Part shown: positions 25,527 through 35,716 of the stretch, piece after piece
How positions within the stretch are numbered: position 1 is the first letter of the stretch
Layout: every line of letters begins with the position of its first letter
NCBI GenBank assembly: GCA_029212885.1
Contig: JARGPC010000011.1
Span: forward strand, 1-64,000
DNA from: Coxiellaceae bacterium
Lineage (GTDB): Bacteria; Pseudomonadota; Gammaproteobacteria; Coxiellales; Coxiellaceae
Direction of reading: 5' to 3'
DNA: 64,000 bases
Position numbers and translations under genes: made by a program
Notes under the pieces: model-generated
Told to the model about the DNA's origin: nothing
Databases searched by the model: none
The model's input: only the letters and a program-made list of their open reading frames with translations

Positions 25527-25793
25527 TTTATTGGTTGATTGTACCGGCTGATTCACACGCTCCACCCCTTGTATCTGCACTGAGTCGGTATTGATACCGA
25601 GCCGTCCATTATTAGCATGTTTTATTTGGCCTTTCCAGCAATTCCTGCTTAAAGATTCTCCATTGCGTTGCGACGGTACCTGGGTTTCTAGGATTCCTGT
25701 ATAAATCGCTTTCTGGCGCAAGGTCAATGGCATATTGACGCACCAGTGGCGGTGGTTTAGTGCTGCCTAGCTTCGAGTGATATTTTTGTTGTC

Positions 25794-26162
25794 TTACTGT
25801 CGTCTAAGTGGAGGTGCTACAGCAGGAGCGGCAGGTATGCCATCTTCGTCAATATGTGCTGAGGGGTCAAGTTCGGTGTCAAAGGTGAGTTCTTGTAAGG
25901 CTTCTCTTAAAGTGCTTGCTTGTGCTGCAGTCATTTGAGGGCTATCAGATGCTGCCATGCTGGGGGCCACCGTGCTTCTTAATAGGTTAAATAGTTGTAT
26001 GGCTGCTTTAGGGTTTGCGCCACCATTATCAAGTAGTTGATTCAGTGCACTAAGTACCTGATTAACAAAACCTACAAGTTCAAGATTCTCTCTGGCAATA
26101 GTTCCACGCATAACGGCTATGTCTCTGTGGGCTTTATTAATAACATCTAAAGGGTCTCTCAT
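25794..26162 (-). CDS. Hypothetical small helical protein
   Basis: 122 residues from ATG 26162 (a GTG three codons earlier is also possible). The N-terminal 70 residues are predicted amphipathic helix (LELVGFVNQVLSALNQLLDN), then an Ala/Met/Ser linker and an acidic/Pro-rich tail ending PPLRRQ. No signal peptide, membrane segment or known domain. The acidic, low-complexity C-terminus resembles those of other unknown proteins in the window (7455, 42501). Standing alone on the minus strand, it could be a small translocated protein, but nothing proves this. Confidence 0.5.
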   Translation of the reverse strand: MRDPLDVINKAHRDIAVMRGTIARENLELVGFVNQVLSALNQLLDNGGANPKAAIQLFNLLRSTVAPSMAASDSPQMTAAQASTLREALQELTFDTELDPSAHIDEDGIPAAPAVAPPLRRQ

Positions 26163-26332
26163 ACTCAACACTCACACATTTTATTTATATTTGCATCATT
26201 GTAATGTATTTATATTAAGCGGCCATTAAGCGTTGGCGGGGGAGGTGCTGTGGCCGGTCTGGTTGAGTATTGTGGGGTTAATATATTTTTGCTGTTTTCA
26301 TTTACTATGATGTTATTAAGCTCATAGGGTGG

Positions 26333-26935
26333 CTAGCCAGGCCGGTAAATACGCCCAGTTTGTATGCCATAAACGCTCTTACGATATGCGCGAGCAACCA
26401 CTTCACCAGCAACTGGTTCAAAGCCAGGTAAAAGTTCGGCATATAATGCTTTAGAGTCTTCAAGCAGTGCAGGTGATACAACATTGATGCGAATTCCTCG
26501 AGGCATATCCAGAGCGGCTGCTTGTGCAAAGCCGTCTACGGCGCTATTGATCATGGCTGCCGCAGAACCTGATTTCACAAAATCATGATTCATAATACCT
26601 GTAGTGAGGGTAATGCTGCCGCCATCGTTTAATGCTTTCATGCCTTCTATGGCTACTTGTAATTGACCGAACAGCTTTTGCTGCATACTGGCTAGATAAT
26701 CGGCTGTTGTCATCTCGCTTAATGGTTTAAATACCACGCCGCGTGAGGCTGCACAAATCACTGCATCGAGATTATCCACAGCTTGATACATCTGGTGAAT
26801 TGTATCGGGTTGGCTGAGGTCAACTTTAACGTCGCCACGGCTAACTCCGGCTGAAATCACCTGAGTATCTTTTTCTAATTCTTTTACAACATATTGACCA
26901 ATGGTGCCGGAAGCGCCAATTACTAATGCTTTCAT
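26333..26935 (-). CDS. Short-chain dehydrogenase/reductase
   Basis: 200-residue SDR. N-terminal GASGTIGQYVV (7-17) is the TGxxGxxG-type nucleotide-binding motif, followed by the AVICAASRG strand and the INVVSPALLED segment after the active site. The usual Tyr-x3-Lys is not obvious: at the catalytic position there is SAAAMINSAVDGF, so the enzyme may be divergent, as in several YwnB/CsgA-like short SDRs. AGGAG lies six bases before the ATG. It is divergently arranged with a LysR regulator across a 107-base region containing a palindrome, so it is the probable regulated target. Confidence 0.82.
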   Translation of the reverse strand: MKALVIGASGTIGQYVVKELEKDTQVISAGVSRGDVKVDLSQPDTIHQMYQAVDNLDAVICAASRGVVFKPLSEMTTADYLASMQQKLFGQLQVAIEGMKALNDGGSITLTTGIMNHDFVKSGSAAAMINSAVDGFAQAAALDMPRGIRINVVSPALLEDSKALYAELLPGFEPVAGEVVARAYRKSVYGIQTGRIYRPG

Positions 26936-26992
26936 CGATTACTCCTCTTAATATTTTTGGGTATTTAGTGGTCAATATATCAAAATTTGTTG

Positions 26993-27011
26993 TTTAGATA
27001 TATAATCTAAA
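26993..27011. promoter_or_regulatory. Candidate LysR-type operator
   Basis: tttagat (26993-26999) and atctaaa (27005-27011) are perfect 7-base arms around a 5-base spacer, in the intergenic region of the divergent SDR and LysR genes. Spacing and position suit a LysR activator/autoregulator site. Confidence 0.5.
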
Positions 27012-27042
27012 AGCAAATACTTTGTTTACATATGGAAACAAT

Positions 27043-27933
27043 ATGAATATTGATCAGCGCGACCTTTTTAACTTTTATCATACGGTTTGCCAGCAAAGCT
27101 TTACTAAAGCGGCAGAGCATTTAGGGGTGAGCAAAGGGTATATCAGTAAGTCAATTTATCGTCTCGAAGCACAGCTTAAACAAAAGTTGATGCAGCGCAC
27201 TACTCGGCAATTTACCTTAACACCTGCTGGCGAAGAGTTATTTGCTACGGCTAATAGCATGCAAGCTACTTTGCAAAGTGGCCTAGAATCCTTGCAGGTG
27301 TTAAATCAATCACCTCATGGTTTGATTAAAGTGTCTGCATCACCAGCGGTGGCTAATCGCTTTTTGGCGCCTTTATTTGCTCGGTTTATGGTGGCTTTTC
27401 CGAATATTACTATCGACGTCGATATCGATACTACCTTTGTGGATATTATCGGTAAGCAATATGATATGGTGTTTCGCGGTGCACGTTTAGAAGATTCTAA
27501 CCTAGTAGCAAAAAAACTATTCGATATCGGCAATATACTGGTTGCTAGTCCTGCTTTGTTTGAGCATTACCCGAAACCATCGACTCCCGAAGACCTTGCG
27601 CAGTTACCCTGCATGGCTTACCCCATTGATGGGCGCGTAATATGGCGCTTTCAACATCAACGGAAAAAGTCAGTCATTAATATCAAGCCAAAGCTTGTTT
27701 GTAATCATTCTGCATTTTTGCGCCAATGTGCATTAAGTGGTGGCGGTGTCGCCAGTATTCAGTCACTTCTCATTCATGATGAAATTAAACAAGGTAAGCT
27801 GATTCATCTTTTACCCGAATGGCAGTTACGCAGCACGCCGCTTTATATGCTCTATCCCTCACGTGAATTTTTGCCATTAAAAACTCGTTGCCTTATCGAC
27901 TTTATTGTTGAGCATAGCGATTGTGGAGCGTGA
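27043..27933 (+). CDS. LysR family transcriptional regulator
   Basis: 296 residues from ATG 27043 (GGAAAC upstream). N-terminal winged helix: RDLFNFYHTVCQQSFTKAAE and LGVSKGYISKSIYRLEAQL, then RTTRQFTLTPAGEELF. The C-terminal periplasmic-binding-like effector domain begins near residue 90 (GLIKVSASPAVANRFLAPLF). The subtype resembles regulators that control an adjacent oxidoreductase. It is divergent from the SDR at 26333, with the palindrome at 26993 between them. The inducer is unknown. Confidence 0.9.
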   Translation: MNIDQRDLFNFYHTVCQQSFTKAAEHLGVSKGYISKSIYRLEAQLKQKLMQRTTRQFTLTPAGEELFATANSMQATLQSGLESLQVLNQSPHGLIKVSASPAVANRFLAPLFARFMVAFPNITIDVDIDTTFVDIIGKQYDMVFRGARLEDSNLVAKKLFDIGNILVASPALFEHYPKPSTPEDLAQLPCMAYPIDGRVIWRFQHQRKKSVINIKPKLVCNHSAFLRQCALSGGGVASIQSLLIHDEIKQGKLIHLLPEWQLRSTPLYMLYPSREFLPLKTRCLIDFIVEHSDCGA

Positions 27934-28526
27934 TTATGCTGAAAAATATTGACAAAAATTAACCGCCTTAAACAGCTGGTCGCTATCAAGTAAAGTTTCA
28001 GAGGCTTCACCTGCGCTGCAAATAAGGGTTATCTGCAATGATATTTTGACGTTTGATACCCAGAGCGTCAAAAATGTACTGTCGATTCGCGAGCACCATG
28101 TTTTCAAATTGGAGCCTAAAGATACTTGCAATACCACGAATTGAGCTAATGGATACTTCTTCAAATCGATTCATAGCGTGATAGTTCACTGATTTCTTTA
28201 TAGGACTTTGCACCACTTGCTAGTTGGGAAACGATATTAATATAAGCATCGGCTCGTGTACTAAATAAGTCATGTCTAAGATGCCTAATTCGCGTTTTCT
28301 TCCGATAAATTGTGGCATATGTGTCTCTTCGCAATAATTCGTTTTCTAATTCCTGCGAAGGGAAGAGATTTATATTGTTAAAAATCATATGGTTAAGTGT
28401 AATATGTTTTTCTATTGATGGTGGTGCCATAGGCGGCGGTTCTGTAGAGGTTAGATTGATCCTTGGCACAAAGATATTCTTAGCAAACTGTAAACGAAGT
28501 CTCTCTAAATCTGTCGTGGTTACGCC
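27934..28526 (-). pseudogene. Frameshifted remnant of an unknown gene
   Basis: Three minus-strand frames in series look coding and hand over to one another. 28526-28161 carries TDLERLRLQFAKNIFVPRIN ... YINIVSQLASGAKSYKEIS. Then 28216-28007 carries SISSIRGIASIFRLQFENMV ... IKRQNIIADNPYLQRR. Then a third frame carries SAGEASETLLDSDQLFKAV and stops at 27934, next to the LysR stop. The first frame has no ATG (only a GTG at 28469 inside) and ends at an upstream stop beside ISKLLG in another frame, hinting at one more shift. The family is unknown. Sequencing error in a homopolymer is an alternative for any single shift, but not easily for all. Confidence 0.45.
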
Positions 28527-28659
28527 CTAATAGTTTTGATATTTCAAGAAATATAGTGTGTTTATATTGGCTCTATATTAAATATCGTTTAAAAAAACAG
28601 CTTTTCATTATTAAGCTGATCGATTATCCTTAGCAGGTTTATCAGCTGCTTGGTAATAC

Positions 28660-28719
28660 TGGATCCCGGCTCGGGGGCCGGGATGACATGGCAGAGGCCA
28701 GAATGACAAACTGGATCCA
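28660..28719. repeat. Family A dispersed repeat upstream of carA
   Basis: tggatcccggctcgggggcc / gggatgacat palindrome core, followed by a degenerate half ending ctggatcc. It lies 20 bases before the carA start and so within its probable leader or promoter region. Confidence 0.7.
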
Positions 28720-28739
28720 GGAAAATAGTAGAGGACTAA

Positions 28740-29921
28740 GTGAATACAGAAATCGATGACCTGTTAAATCCCCAGCCAGCAAAATTATTTCTGGCCGGCG
28801 GTGAAGTGTTTAATGGTGTAAGTTTAGGGGTGTCAGGTTATACAGTTGGAGAGGTGGTTTTTAATACCGCGATGTCCGGCTATCAAGAAATTCTGACCGA
28901 TCCGTCTTACGCTGAGCAATTAATAACCTTAACTTACCCACATATTGGTAATGTTGGTGTCAATGAAGCTGATGCCGAATCTAATCGGATATGGGCCAAG
29001 GGATTGATCATTCGAGATGAATCTCCGTTGGTCAGTAGTTGGCGTGCGGAAAGCTCATTGCGTGCCATGTTGCAGCAGCAGGGCATAGTGGCGATTGCGG
29101 GTGTTGATACCCGCCGTTTAACACGGTTGATTCGTGATCAAGGTGCGATGCCGGGCTGTATTGCTGCTGGTGATATCAATGACGCTAAAGCATTAGAAAT
29201 GGCGCAGCAGTTTGCTGGTTTAAAAGGTGCAGATTTAGCCAGCCAGGTCACTACCGACGAAGTTTATCGTTGGGGTAAAGGCAGTTATGTGTTTCCCGGT
29301 GAGAGCGAAAAAGTTAATTCAGCACAGCGTCATGTGGTGGTGTATGACTTTGGGGTGAAACGTCAAATGTTGCGTTTATTGGTTGACCGCGGTTGCCAAG
29401 TGACGGTGGTGCCAGCCAATACATCGGCTGAAGAGGTGATGGCTTATGCACCTGACGGTGTTTTGCTGTCCAATGGCCCGGGTGATCCAGCCGCTTGTGG
29501 TTATGCTGTCGAATCAATTAAAGCTTTACTTCAACAACAGGTGCCAATGTTTGGTATTTGTTTGGGTTATCAATTGCTGTCTTTGGCATTAGGGGCTAAA
29601 ACCATAAAAATGAAGTTTGGTCATCACGGTGCCAACCATCCAGTACGTAAAGAAGCAACCGGCCAAGTCATGATCACCAGCCAAAACCATGGATTTGCTG
29701 TTGATGAGAAAAGTTTGTCGACCGATCTGCAGGTGACACATCGCTCATTATTTGATGACACACTGCAGGGCATTGCACACAAAAAATTACCAGTGTTTGG
29801 TTTTCAGGGGCATCCCGAGGCCAGTCCTGGACCACAAGACATCGAAGAGTTATTTGATCAATTTATTAGCTTAATGGGTCAGCGCCATCAATCAGCAAAG
29901 GTGGAGAGTACACATGCCTAA
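28740..29921 (+). CDS. carA: Carbamoyl-phosphate synthase small (glutaminase) subunit
   Basis: 393 residues. Supplies ammonia from glutamine to CarB for carbamoyl phosphate in arginine and pyrimidine synthesis. The N-terminal CarA domain ([19 protein letters not shown]) and class I GATase domain ([13 protein letters not shown], nucleophile GICLGYQ with C274, [16 protein letters not shown]) are complete. The start is GTG with AGAGGA upstream. It overlaps carB by eight bases. No PyrR or ArgR site was identified, but a family A repeat lies in the leader. Confidence 0.97.
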   Translation: MNTEIDDLLNPQPAKLFLAGGEVFNGVSLGVSGYTVGEVVFNTAMSGYQEILTDPSYAEQLITLTYPHIGNVGVNEADAESNRIWAKGLIIRDESPLVSSWRAESSLRAMLQQQGIVAIAGVDTRRLTRLIRDQGAMPGCIAAGDINDAKALEMAQQFAGLKGADLASQVTTDEVYRWGKGSYVFPGESEKVNSAQRHVVVYDFGVKRQMLRLLVDRGCQVTVVPANTSAEEVMAYAPDGVLLSNGPGDPAACGYAVESIKALLQQQVPMFGICLGYQLLSLALGAKTIKMKFGHHGANHPVRKEATGQVMITSQNHGFAVDEKSLSTDLQVTHRSLFDDTLQGIAHKKLPVFGFQGHPEASPGPQDIEELFDQFISLMGQRHQSAKVESTHA

Positions 29922-32900
29922 ACGTTCAGATATAAAAACGATTTTAATCTTGGGTGCAGGTCCCATTGTGATTGGTCAAGCTTGTGAGTTTGATTATTCT
30001 GGTACACAAGCCTGTCAGGCATTGCGCCAAGATGGCTTTCGTGTGGTATTGGTTAATTCCAATCCGGCAACGATTATGACCGACCCCGATATGGCTGATG
30101 TAACTTATATCGAACCGATTCATTGGCAATCGGTCGAAAAAATTATTGCTAAAGAAAAGCCGGATGCGGTATTACCCACCATGGGTGGACAGACGGCTTT
30201 GAACTGCGCATTGGATTTGGCGCGTCATGGTGTGTTGGAAAAATATAACGTTGAGATGATTGGTGCTACGCGCGAAGCCATTGATATGGCGGAAGATCGC
30301 CAATTGTTTGGTCAGGCTATGAAGCGCATTGGTTTGGAAGTACCGACCTGTGGTTTGGCGCATAATCTGGAAGAAGCCTGGGCGGTATTGGATCAGGTAG
30401 GTTTTCCAGCGATTATTCGTCCTTCGTTTACCATGGGTGGTAGCGGTGGTGGTATTGCTTATAACCGTGAAGAGTTTGCAGAAATTTGTTTGCGTGGTTT
30501 GGATTTGTCACCAACCAATGAATTGCTGATCGATGAGTCGATTATCGGTTGGAAAGAATACGAAATGGAAGTGGTGCGTGACAAAAATGATAACTGCATT
30601 ATTGTTTGTACGATTGAAAACTTTGACCCGATGGGTGTGCATACCGGTGATTCGATTACGGTAGCGCCTGCACAAACTTTAACGGATAAAGAGTATCAAC
30701 GTTTGCGTAATTATTCGATTGCGGTGCTGCGTGAAATTGGTATTGAGACCGGTGGGTCGAACGTGCAGTTTGCAGTGAATCCGCACGATGGTCGCGTCAG
30801 CGTGATTGAAATGAATCCACGCGTATCGCGCTCATCGGCACTGGCCTCGAAAGCTACTGGTTTTCCGATTGCCAAAGTAGCAGCAAAATTAGCGGTAGGG
30901 TATACCTTAGATGAATTGCAAAACGAAATCACAGGTAACCAAATCCCCTCATCGTTTGAGCCAACGATTGATTATGTGGTAACAAAAATCCCACGTTTTA
31001 ATTTTGAAAAGTTCCCGCAAACCGATGCTAAACTGACAACACAAATGAAGTCTGTCGGTGAGGTGATGGCGATGGGGCGTTGTTTTCAAGAGTCATTGCA
31101 AAAAGCTTTGCGCGGTTTAGAAACCGATTTAACTGGTTTGAATCCAATTGTTGATGTTGAAGAAGACAGTGCAGGTTCGACCATTAAATGTGAGTTGCGC
31201 TTTCCAGGTGCTGATCGCTTGTTGTATATAGCTGATGCGTTTCGCTTCGGTTTTAGCCTAGAAAAAGTGTATGAGCTGAGCCAAATCGATAAATGGTACT
31301 TGGTTCAGATTGAAGAGCTGGTGCGTTTAGAGCAGCGCGTGACTGAAATGGGTTTAGCCGATTTGAACGGCAAGTGGTTGCGCTTATTAAAACGTAAAGG
31401 CTTTAGTGATGCGCGCTTAGCTGAGTTAGTGCGTGTGCCTGAAGCGGATATGCGTCAACACCGTCACAGTTTAAATATTCGCCCAGTCTATAAGCGTGTC
31501 GATACTTGTGCAGCGGAGTTTTCAACCAGCACGGCGTATATGTATTCGTGTTATGACGAAGAAAGCGAAGCTAACCCGACTGACCGTGAAAAAATTATGG
31601 TGTTAGGTGGTGGGCCGAATCGTATTGGTCAAGGCATCGAGTTTGATTATTGCTGTGTGCACGCAGCGCTAGCGATGCGTGAACTGGGTTACGAAACTAT
31701 CATGGTGAACTGTAATCCAGAAACGGTGTCTACCGATTTTGATGTGTCGGATCGTTTGTATTTTGAGCCATTAACGCTTGAAGATGTGTTGGAAGTGGTT
31801 AATGTAGAGAAGCCCAAAGGCGTGATTGTGCAATACGGTGGTCAAACGCCATTAAAGCTTGCACGTAAATTAGCCGAAGCGGGTGTGCCGATTGTGGGTA
31901 CTTCACCCGAAGCGATTGATCGCGCTGAAGATCGTGAGCAATTCCAGCAACTACTGCATAAGTTGCATTTGCAACAGCCGCCAAATGGTACCGTGCGTTC
32001 AGTTGATGAAGGGTTACGTCTAGCGAAAGTTTTTGCTTACCCCATGGTGGTGCGTCCATCATTTGTGTTGGGTGGTCGTGCAATGGCGGTGATCTATAAC
32101 GAGAAAGAGTTGCAACGCTACATGAATGGTGATGTGGAGATATCCAGTGACTCACCATTATTATTAGACCACTTTGTTGATGATGCGATTGAGGTTGATG
32201 TCGATGCTGTTTGTGATGGTGAAGACGTATTAATCGGTGGTATTTTAGAGCATATTGAGCAAGCGGGGGTGCATTCCGGTGATTCATCGTGCACATTGCC
32301 ACCGCACAGTTTGTCGGAAGCAGTAAAACAACAACTGCGTGATCAACTGATTCATATGTCGAAAGAATTAGGCGTGGTCGGTTTGGTTAATGCGCAGTTT
32401 GCATTAAAAGGCGATCAAATCTATGTGCTTGAAGTCAATCCACGTGCCTCACGTACCGTACCGTTTATTGCAAAAGCTACGGGTGTCTCATTAGCTAAAA
32501 TAGCGGCGAAGTGCATGTTGGGTGTCACCTTAAAGCAGCAAGGTTTTACCGAGGAGGTAATACCAGAAGGTTACTTTACGGTTAAACAAGCCATCTTCCC
32601 ATTTGCTAAGTTCCCAGGCGTTGATCCGATACTTGGGCCAGAAATGCGTTCAACCGGTGAGGTGATGGGTATTGCTGATAGCTTTGGTGAAGCCTTTGCT
32701 AAAGGTCAGCTCAGTGGCGGAAATGTCTTGCCACAGTCAGGTCGAGTATTTGTTAGTGTGCGCGATGCCGATAAAGACCGCATTGTTGATGTTGCAAGAG
32801 ACTTAGACGAACAAGGTTTTGAAATTTTATCGACGCGTGGAACGGCTTTGGTATTAGATAAAGCTGGGGTGAATTGTACCGTGGTGAATAAAGTTAATGA

Positions 32901-33129
32901 AGGTCGCCCACATATTGTCGATATGATTAAGAACGATGAGGTGGTGTTTATTATTAATACCACCGAAGGTGAGCAAGCGATTGCTGACTCGTATAGTATT
33001 CGTCGTAGTGCGATATCACATAAGGTGTGTTACACCACCACGCTGGCGGGAGGGCAAGCGGCCTGTGAGGCGATGAAGCATAAGTTGATTGATAGCCAAG
33101 TGCGTAGTTTGCAGGAATTACATGCGTGA
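29914..33129 (+). CDS. carB: Carbamoyl-phosphate synthase large subunit
   Basis: 1071 residues, normal length. Two homologous ATP-grasp halves are visible: the first begins [20 protein letters not shown] and contains [18 protein letters not shown]; the second begins [20 protein letters not shown] and contains [18 protein letters not shown]. Each has its ENPRxSRS-type motif ([39 protein letters not shown]). The C-terminal MGS-like allosteric domain (about 940 onward, [18 protein letters not shown]) binds UMP/ornithine in relatives. GGAGAG precedes the ATG. A family B repeat follows the stop and may end the transcript. Confidence 0.97.
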   Translation: MPKRSDIKTILILGAGPIVIGQACEFDYSGTQACQALRQDGFRVVLVNSNPATIMTDPDMADVTYIEPIHWQSVEKIIAKEKPDAVLPTMGGQTALNCALDLARHGVLEKYNVEMIGATREAIDMAEDRQLFGQAMKRIGLEVPTCGLAHNLEEAWAVLDQVGFPAIIRPSFTMGGSGGGIAYNREEFAEICLRGLDLSPTNELLIDESIIGWKEYEMEVVRDKNDNCIIVCTIENFDPMGVHTGDSITVAPAQTLTDKEYQRLRNYSIAVLREIGIETGGSNVQFAVNPHDGRVSVIEMNPRVSRSSALASKATGFPIAKVAAKLAVGYTLDELQNEITGNQIPSSFEPTIDYVVTKIPRFNFEKFPQTDAKLTTQMKSVGEVMAMGRCFQESLQKALRGLETDLTGLNPIVDVEEDSAGSTIKCELRFPGADRLLYIADAFRFGFSLEKVYELSQIDKWYLVQIEELVRLEQRVTEMGLADLNGKWLRLLKRKGFSDARLAELVRVPEADMRQHRHSLNIRPVYKRVDTCAAEFSTSTAYMYSCYDEESEANPTDREKIMVLGGGPNRIGQGIEFDYCCVHAALAMRELGYETIMVNCNPETVSTDFDVSDRLYFEPLTLEDVLEVVNVEKPKGVIVQYGGQTPLKLARKLAEAGVPIVGTSPEAIDRAEDREQFQQLLHKLHLQQPPNGTVRSVDEGLRLAKVFAYPMVVRPSFVLGGRAMAVIYNEKELQRYMNGDVEISSDSPLLLDHFVDDAIEVDVDAVCDGEDVLIGGILEHIEQAGVHSGDSSCTLPPHSLSEAVKQQLRDQLIHMSKELGVVGLVNAQFALKGDQIYVLEVNPRASRTVPFIAKATGVSLAKIAAKCMLGVTLKQQGFTEEVIPEGYFTVKQAIFPFAKFPGVDPILGPEMRSTGEVMGIADSFGEAFAKGQLSGGNVLPQSGRVFVSVRDADKDRIVDVARDLDEQGFEILSTRGTALVLDKAGVNCTVVNKVNEGRPHIVDMIKNDEVVFIINTTEGEQAIADSYSIRRSAISHKVCYTTTLAGGQAACEAMKHKLIDSQVRSLQELHA

Positions 33130-33144
33130 ACTGTCATTAGTCGC

Positions 33145-33250
33145 GTCATTGCGAGGAGCTTTCGACGAAGCAATCTAATTAGATTGCTTAATTGCTTAAG
33201 TCATGAGGTTGCCGCGTCGACAGAATGTTATTCTGTCTCCTCGCAATGAC
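33145..33250. repeat. Family B dispersed palindromic repeat
   Basis: Outer arms gtcattgcgaggag (33145) and ctcctcgcaatgac (ending 33250) are exactly complementary. The interior holds cgacgaagcaatct, a small taattagatt palindrome and tcatgaggttgcc. A second copy is at 59984-60077. Both lie at gene boundaries; this one separates carB from iolT and could fold as a terminator. Confidence 0.8.
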
Positions 33251-33332
33251 GGTGCTTTTTTTGAATATTTACAGGGACGCTCGCAAATTATTTAAATAGT
33301 GTGGGGACATATAAACTGTAAAAGGAATAACA

Positions 33333-34682
33333 GTGTACCTAATCACATTTATAGCGGCTGTCGGTGGTTTGCTGTTTGGTTTTGATACCGGCATCATCTC
33401 AGGCGCTTTGGTTTTTTTGCAAGATTCATTCGTGCTCACCACATTCACTAAAGAAGTGGTTGTTGGTAGTGTCGTACTTGGCGCGTTATTCGGCGCATTA
33501 GTCAGCGGCTATGTGGCCGATTTATATGGTCGCCGCACGATGTTAATTGTCGCTAGCGTTTTATTTCTAATCGGTACCGGTTTATCAACCTTTGCTGCTA
33601 ATTTATCGGTGTTAATCATTGGTCGTTTGTTGTTAGGGTTGGCGATTGGTGTCGCTTCCTATACCGTTCCTTTATATATATCCGAAATGGCGCCAGCACA
33701 TCGGCGTGGTCAATTGGTGTTAATGTCATCGATTGCAATCACTGGTGGTGAGGCAATGGCATTTATGTGCGATTACTTATTAGCACCAACAGCCAGTTGG
33801 CGCTGGATGTTTGCTCTGGGCTTTGCGCCGGCTTTGTTATTGTTATTAGGGATGATGTTTTTACCAGCCACTCCGCGCTGGTTGTTATTAAAAGGCTTAT
33901 CGGGTGAAGCGCGTGATGTGTTACGACGCATACGTCAAGCTTCACATGTGGCTGAAGAAATGCATGAGATTCAACAACAGTTAGGACAGACCAAAGCGCG
34001 ACTGCGAGATTTATTTGCACCAAAAATGCGTGGTGTGTTGATTATTGGTCTAAGTTTGGGGGTGTTGCAGCAATTCACCGGTATCAACACAGTAATGTAT
34101 TATGGCCCTTTTATTTTTAAAGCCGCTGGTTTTCAAGGAGCTGAAACACAAATACTGGCTACATTTGCGATGGGTTTGGTGAATACTTTTATGAGCATTG
34201 TCGCCGTATGCACAGTCGATCGTTTTGGTCGACGGCAATTATTAATGGGCGGCATGGCTGTGGCGGCGCTAAGTTTAGCATTGGTTGGTTTTTTATTTCA
34301 TAGCAGCCAAGTCTGGGCACGCTGGTTAATGATGGTTGCTTTGATCACTTATATAGCAGGTTATTCAATTAGTCTTGGCTCAATGTTTTGGTTAATGATT
34401 TCAGAAATTTACCCACTGCATTTGCGTACACGTGCCATGAGCTTTGTTACTGCCGTGCAATGGGCAGCAAATTTCTTAGTCGCGCTTACTTTCCTTAGTG
34501 TATTACAATTTGTAGGCCCCAGTGTCACTTTTTGGTTGTATGGATTGATGTGCTTGATTACTATTGGGTTTACTTATTGTTGGGTGCCAGAAACTAAACA
34601 AGTTTCGTTAGAGCAGATCGAAACGAATTTACTGGCCGGTAAACGATTGCGTGATATAGGGCAGGCATTTAGGGAGATGTAA
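33333..34682 (+). CDS. iolT: MFS sugar-porter, probable myo-inositol:H+ symporter
   Basis: 449 residues, 12 transmembrane segments. Sugar-porter motifs: GGLLFGFDTGIISGAL (TM1), DLYGRRTML (loop 2-3), PRWLLLKG (PESPRWL-like, loop 6-7), QQFTGINTVMYYGP (TM7) and the terminal PETKQVSLEQIE. Function as the inositol importer is inferred from its place as first gene of the iol operon and similarity to IolT/galactose-proton symporters. GTG start with AAAGGAAT upstream; its last base overlaps the next ATG. Confidence 0.88.
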   Translation: MYLITFIAAVGGLLFGFDTGIISGALVFLQDSFVLTTFTKEVVVGSVVLGALFGALVSGYVADLYGRRTMLIVASVLFLIGTGLSTFAANLSVLIIGRLLLGLAIGVASYTVPLYISEMAPAHRRGQLVLMSSIAITGGEAMAFMCDYLLAPTASWRWMFALGFAPALLLLLGMMFLPATPRWLLLKGLSGEARDVLRRIRQASHVAEEMHEIQQQLGQTKARLRDLFAPKMRGVLIIGLSLGVLQQFTGINTVMYYGPFIFKAAGFQGAETQILATFAMGLVNTFMSIVAVCTVDRFGRRQLLMGGMAVAALSLALVGFLFHSSQVWARWLMMVALITYIAGYSISLGSMFWLMISEIYPLHLRTRAMSFVTAVQWAANFLVALTFLSVLQFVGPSVTFWLYGLMCLITIGFTYCWVPETKQVSLEQIETNLLAGKRLRDIGQAFREM

Positions 34683-35692
34683 TGCGTCGTATTCAAGTGG
34701 GGATTATAGGGCTTGGCCGAATTGGCAGGCTGCATGCACAGAATATTCGGCAGCAATTGCCTGGTTTACAATTGGTCGCCGTGGCTGATCAACAAGTGTC
34801 AGCCAGTTGGCAACAAGCGCACCCCGATGTCAAAGTGTATTATCAAGCACAAACCTTAATTGATGACCCACAAATTGAAGCGGTGCTGATCTGCACACCT
34901 GTTGATCGGCATACCGAGCAAGCAGCAGCTTGTTTACAAGCAGGTAAGCATGTGTTTTGCGAAAAGCCATTAGGCTTAGAGATAAATGATATTAACGCAC
35001 TTATTACCTTAGCAGAACAACAGCAGTGTATATTGCAGGTTGGTTTTAATCGTCGCTTTGATCCGAATTTCTCCAAATGTCAACGAGCAGTTGCACAGGG
35101 TGATATAGGCCAGCCGTATTTTATGCGTATTACTTCGTATGACCCCAAGCCGCCACCGATTGATTATGTTAAACAGTCGGGTGGTTTGTTTATGGATATG
35201 ACGATACACGACTTTGATATGGCGCGCTTCATTATGGGCTGTGAAGTTATTGAAGTATTTGCGCGTGGTAATTGTTTGGTCGATCCTAAAATTGGCGAAT
35301 GCGGCGATATCGATACGGCTATGTTGTCTTTGCGCTTTGAAAATGGTGCCTTGGGTTTTATCGAAAACAGTCGTCAAGCGGTTTACGGCTATGATCAACG
35401 TATTGAGGTGTTTGGTAGTGGCGGCAATATGTCGGCCAATAATTTAACACCAACAGCCATTCAATGCAGCCAAGCGGATGGTGTGTATACCGATAAGCCT
35501 TTATATTTTTTTGATCAGCGTTATGCGCAAGCTTATATTAATGAGCTACAAGCTTTTTATGATTGTTTATGTAATGGAACGCCGAGCCCGGTGAGTGGTT
35601 ATGATGGGTTGATGCCGTTATTATTGGCTCAAGCGGCGCAGCAATCACTAACCAGTAACCAGGCTGTTACTCTTGTTGAAGGGCAGGAATAA
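34682..35692 (+). CDS. iolG: Inositol 2-dehydrogenase (Gfo/Idh/MocA family)
   Basis: 336 residues. Oxidises myo-inositol to scyllo-inosose with NAD+. Rossmann motif GLGRIGRLHAQNI (9-21), catalytic-lysine loop CEKPLG, substrate loop GFNRRFDPNF and the active-site IHDFDMARFI are all present. It shares strong similarity with the second dehydrogenase at 41356 (EKP, RRFDPDF, VHDFDMLRFI). Its ATG overlaps the last base of iolT. One of the pair may act on scyllo- or chiro-inositol. Confidence 0.9.
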   Translation: MRRIQVGIIGLGRIGRLHAQNIRQQLPGLQLVAVADQQVSASWQQAHPDVKVYYQAQTLIDDPQIEAVLICTPVDRHTEQAAACLQAGKHVFCEKPLGLEINDINALITLAEQQQCILQVGFNRRFDPNFSKCQRAVAQGDIGQPYFMRITSYDPKPPPIDYVKQSGGLFMDMTIHDFDMARFIMGCEVIEVFARGNCLVDPKIGECGDIDTAMLSLRFENGALGFIENSRQAVYGYDQRIEVFGSGGNMSANNLTPTAIQCSQADGVYTDKPLYFFDQRYAQAYINELQAFYDCLCNGTPSPVSGYDGLMPLLLAQAAQQSLTSNQAVTLVEGQE

Positions 35693-35716
35693 TTTCCATA
35701 CCAATGGAGGTAAAAA

